This document shows, one piece after another, positions 41,586 through 42,986 of a stretch of 42,986 bases of DNA. The stretch spans positions 1-42,986 of the forward strand of contig CACYHD010000009.1 of NCBI GenBank assembly GCA_902774125.1, read 5' to 3'. The notes beneath the pieces were generated by a model that saw only the letters and a list, made by a program, of their open reading frames with translations, was not told where the DNA came from and made no database searches. The translations under genes were made by a program, and so were the position numbers. Numbering within the stretch: position 1 is the stretch's first letter; each line of letters opens with the position of its first letter. The DNA comes from an uncultured Lachnospiraceae bacterium. Lineage in GTDB: Bacteria; Bacillota; Clostridia; Lachnospirales; Lachnospiraceae.

Positions 41586-41633
41586 ATACTATATATTGTT
41601 GATATTCTAATCAAAAAGCACTATTTATTGTGT
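41586..41633. promoter_or_regulatory. Tandem NrdR boxes upstream of nrdG
   Basis: CTATATATTGT (41589-41599) matches the NrdR-box core CwAtATaTwGt at every position. The second, CTATTTATTGTG (41621-41632), differs at one position. The boxes start 32 bases apart, about three helical turns, which is the spacing usual for NrdR. The second box covers the -10 element of nrdG. This points to repression of the operon by NrdR when dATP is plentiful. Confidence 0.8.
41599..41627 (+). promoter_or_regulatory. Promoter of nrdG-dut
   Basis: Plus-strand TTGATA (41599-41604), 17-base spacer, TATTTA (41622-41627), inside the NrdR-box region. The leader is short (about 17 bases) and includes TAGGAGG. Confidence 0.55.
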
Positions 41634-41650
41634 TTTGTAGGAGGGGTTAT

Positions 41651-42184
41651 ATGAATTACGCAGAATTAAAAACATATGATGTAGCTAACGGTCCCGGTAT
41701 TAGAGTATCCTTGTTCGTCAGTGGTTGTACGCACGCCTGCAAGGGATGCTTCAATGAACAGGCTTGGGACTTCGATTATGGTAAGCCATTTACAGATGAA
41801 ACAATCGACTCAATTATCGACACAATGTCCTTTGGTGCTTACAGAGGCATTACGTTTTTGGGCGGCGAACCTATGGATCCAAAAAATCAGGAAGATGTGC
41901 TCAAGTGCGCCAAAAGAGTTAAGGAAGCATATCCTGACAAAGATATTTGGCTATTCACCGGATACACTTACGAATATATAATGGAAAACATGTACGACAA
42001 ACTTCCATATACTAAGGAACTAATGTCATTCATTGATGTTATGGTCGACGGCCCATATGTGGAATCTAAGAGAAATATCACTCTTCTTTTCAGAGGATCA
42101 GAAAACCAAAGACTTATCAATCTTCCAAAAACGCTCGTTTCTAACGACGTTGTTTGGTGGGAGAGAGAAATATCAAGAGGATAA
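41651..42184 (+). CDS. nrdG: Anaerobic ribonucleotide reductase activating protein
   Basis: NrdG is the radical-SAM activase that makes the glycyl radical on NrdD. The CxxxCxxC motif is C26, C30, C33 in GCTHACKGCF. Other marks are the N-terminal YDVANGPGIRVSLFVSGC, FLGGEPM and the GPYVESKRNITLLFRGSENQR block. I place the start at 41651 after AGGAGG; an upstream ATG at 41630 lies in the promoter. It is 177 residues, a normal length. No nrdD is in the window. dut follows after 21 bases, so both should be under the NrdR boxes. Confidence 0.95.
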   Translation: MNYAELKTYDVANGPGIRVSLFVSGCTHACKGCFNEQAWDFDYGKPFTDETIDSIIDTMSFGAYRGITFLGGEPMDPKNQEDVLKCAKRVKEAYPDKDIWLFTGYTYEYIMENMYDKLPYTKELMSFIDVMVDGPYVESKRNITLLFRGSENQRLINLPKTLVSNDVVWWEREISRG

Positions 42185-42205
42185 TTTTTTTGCCAAGGAG
42201 GAATT

Positions 42206-42649
42206 ATGGCTGTAGAAGTAAATATTAAAAAGTTAAATGAAAACGCAACTATCCCAACATACGGAAGCGACTACGCTGCAGGTGCTGATCTTTATGCATG
42301 CCTAGACAGTGAACTTACCATCGCTCCGGGAGAGACAGTGTTCGTCGGAACAGGTATTGCTCTAGAAGTTCCTGAGGGTTATGCAGGTCTTATCTATGCC
42401 AGAAGCGGTCTATCATGCAAGCGCGGTCTTGCACCTGCTAACAAGGTTGGCGTTGTAGATGCAGATTACAGAGGTGAAGTTAAGGTTGCGCTTCACAATC
42501 ACTCTAATGAACCTCAGACTATAGACAAAAACGAGAGAATTGCTCAGATGGTTATTGCACCATTTCTTGCCGCTAAGTTCAACGAAGTCGATGAGTTATC
42601 AGACACAGTAAGAGGCGCTGGTGGTTTTGGTTCTACTGGAACAAAATAA
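42206..42649 (+). CDS. dut: dUTP diphosphatase
   Basis: Hydrolyses dUTP to dUMP, keeping uracil out of DNA and feeding thymidylate synthesis. All five trimeric dUTPase motifs are present: AGADLYA, ARSGL, GVVDADYRGEV, ERIAQMVI and the C-terminal GAGGFGSTG. Its 147 residues are standard. AAGGAGG lies before ATG. It shares an operon with nrdG, so dUTP removal would rise with deoxynucleotide demand. No terminator is visible before the rpsT promoter. Confidence 0.97.
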   Translation: MAVEVNIKKLNENATIPTYGSDYAAGADLYACLDSELTIAPGETVFVGTGIALEVPEGYAGLIYARSGLSCKRGLAPANKVGVVDADYRGEVKVALHNHSNEPQTIDKNERIAQMVIAPFLAAKFNEVDELSDTVRGAGGFGSTGTK

Positions 42650-42658
42650 TCTAGGTGG

Positions 42659-42687
42659 TTGACATATACATATTTTTCATCTAAAAT
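42659..42687 (+). promoter_or_regulatory. Promoter of rpsT
   Basis: Perfect TTGACA (42659-42664), 17-base spacer, TAAAAT (42682-42687). It begins ten bases after the dut stop. Confidence 0.85.
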
Positions 42688-42697
42688 ATTTTTGTTG

Positions 42698-42771
42698 TCT
42701 GCGTCTAACGTCCGCAATACCAGAAGGCGCAGATTTGATACCAATCTTCCAATCTCTCTCAACGGAAGATT
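42698..42771 (+). promoter_or_regulatory. Structured leader of rpsT
   Basis: Two stems precede the gene: TCTGCG/CGCAGA (42698-42703 with 42728-42733) and a perfect 8-bp stem (42743-42750 with 42764-42771). The position suggests S20 autoregulation or translation control; this is inferred. Confidence 0.4.
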
Positions 42772-42800
42772 ATAATCAGAATTTTCACGGAGGTGGACAA

Positions 42801-42986
42801 ATGGCTAACATTAAGTCAGCAAAGAAAAGAATTTTAGTTAACAGAACTAAGTATGAAAGAAACAAAGGAGTTAAGTCTTCAGTTAAGACAGCTATCAAGG
42901 CAGTTGAAACTGCTGTAGCAAACAAAGATAAAGATGCTGCTACTGCTGCTCTTAAGAACGCAACAAAGCTTATTCAGATGGCTGGT
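42801..42986 (+). CDS. rpsT: Small ribosomal subunit protein S20 (partial)
   Basis: S20 is a helical 30S protein bound near the 3' domain of 16S rRNA. The first 62 residues are in the window: [20 protein letters not shown], then repeated Ala/Lys-rich helices ([27 protein letters not shown]), characteristic of S20. Full length would be about 85-90, so roughly a quarter lies beyond the window edge. GGAGGTGG precedes the ATG. It has its own promoter and leader. In Bacillus rpsT lies near lepA; here it is about 5 kb away on the opposite strand. Confidence 0.95.
   Translation, partial: MANIKSAKKRILVNRTKYERNKGVKSSVKTAIKAVETAVANKDKDAATAALKNATKLIQMAG

Overview
The window looks like the chromosome of a low-GC, anaerobic Firmicute of class Clostridia, most likely a Lachnospiraceae relative. 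The basis is AT-rich DNA, purine-rich Shine-Dalgarno sites before nearly every gene, HrcA/CIRCE heat-shock control, IreB and RNase J, an anaerobic ribonucleotide reductase activase, and secreted lysine-rich proteins, some with threonine-rich linkers. The genus cannot be fixed from sequence alone. Almost all genes lie on the minus strand, so the layout below follows transcription from high to low coordinates. The exceptions are a small HPr-like gene at 21.8 kb and the plus-strand block from 41.65 kb to the right edge.

Right edge (41.4-43.0 kb): nrdG and dut form a plus-strand operon behind two NrdR-box-like sites, followed by rpsT (cut by the edge) with its own promoter and structured leader. 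Divergent from it is metY, then a secreted L,D-transpeptidase with Fn3-like repeats whose promoter region carries a 12-bp inverted repeat. Next come lepA and hemW, then two secreted proteins of unknown function flanking a tRNA-Leu(UAG), then the CIRCE-controlled run hrcA-grpE-dnaK-dnaJ-(GT-C glycosyltransferase)-prmA-rsmE-cysteine desulfurase-thiI. The dnaK-dnaJ gap holds five consecutive hairpins.

Middle (12.5-22 kb): mtaB and the HPr-like gene diverge from overlapping promoters. Then come ireB, ruvX, yrzB, RNase J, a short MltG-like membrane protein, trmR and trhP, which resembles the Bacillus yrzL-yrrK-yrzB-yrrL-yrrM-yrrN/O block and includes both enzymes for wobble 5-methoxyuridine. After a terminator come comM and dprA.

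Left part (0-12.5 kb): between dprA and topA sits a set of exported proteins: a 132-aa secreted protein, a subtilisin-like lipoprotein protease, a degenerate partial copy of the 132-aa gene, a 145-aa basic secreted protein and a two-repeat Ltp-like protein. After topA, rpsB and tsf (EF-Ts with an insertion of about 60 residues) there is an accessory stretch: a DUF4832-type secreted glycosidase-like protein, a zinc-ribbon/HExxH membrane-anchored putative protease, a 44-residue acidic ORF, and a Fic protein that stops before its catalytic motif.

Overall this is a housekeeping backbone of translation, chaperone, RNA-modification and competence genes, with cell-surface genes placed repeatedly between conserved neighbours. 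No CRISPR array, insertion sequence, integrase or prophage was seen. Apart from 41344-41650, which is described below, no gene-free stretch reaches 300 bases.
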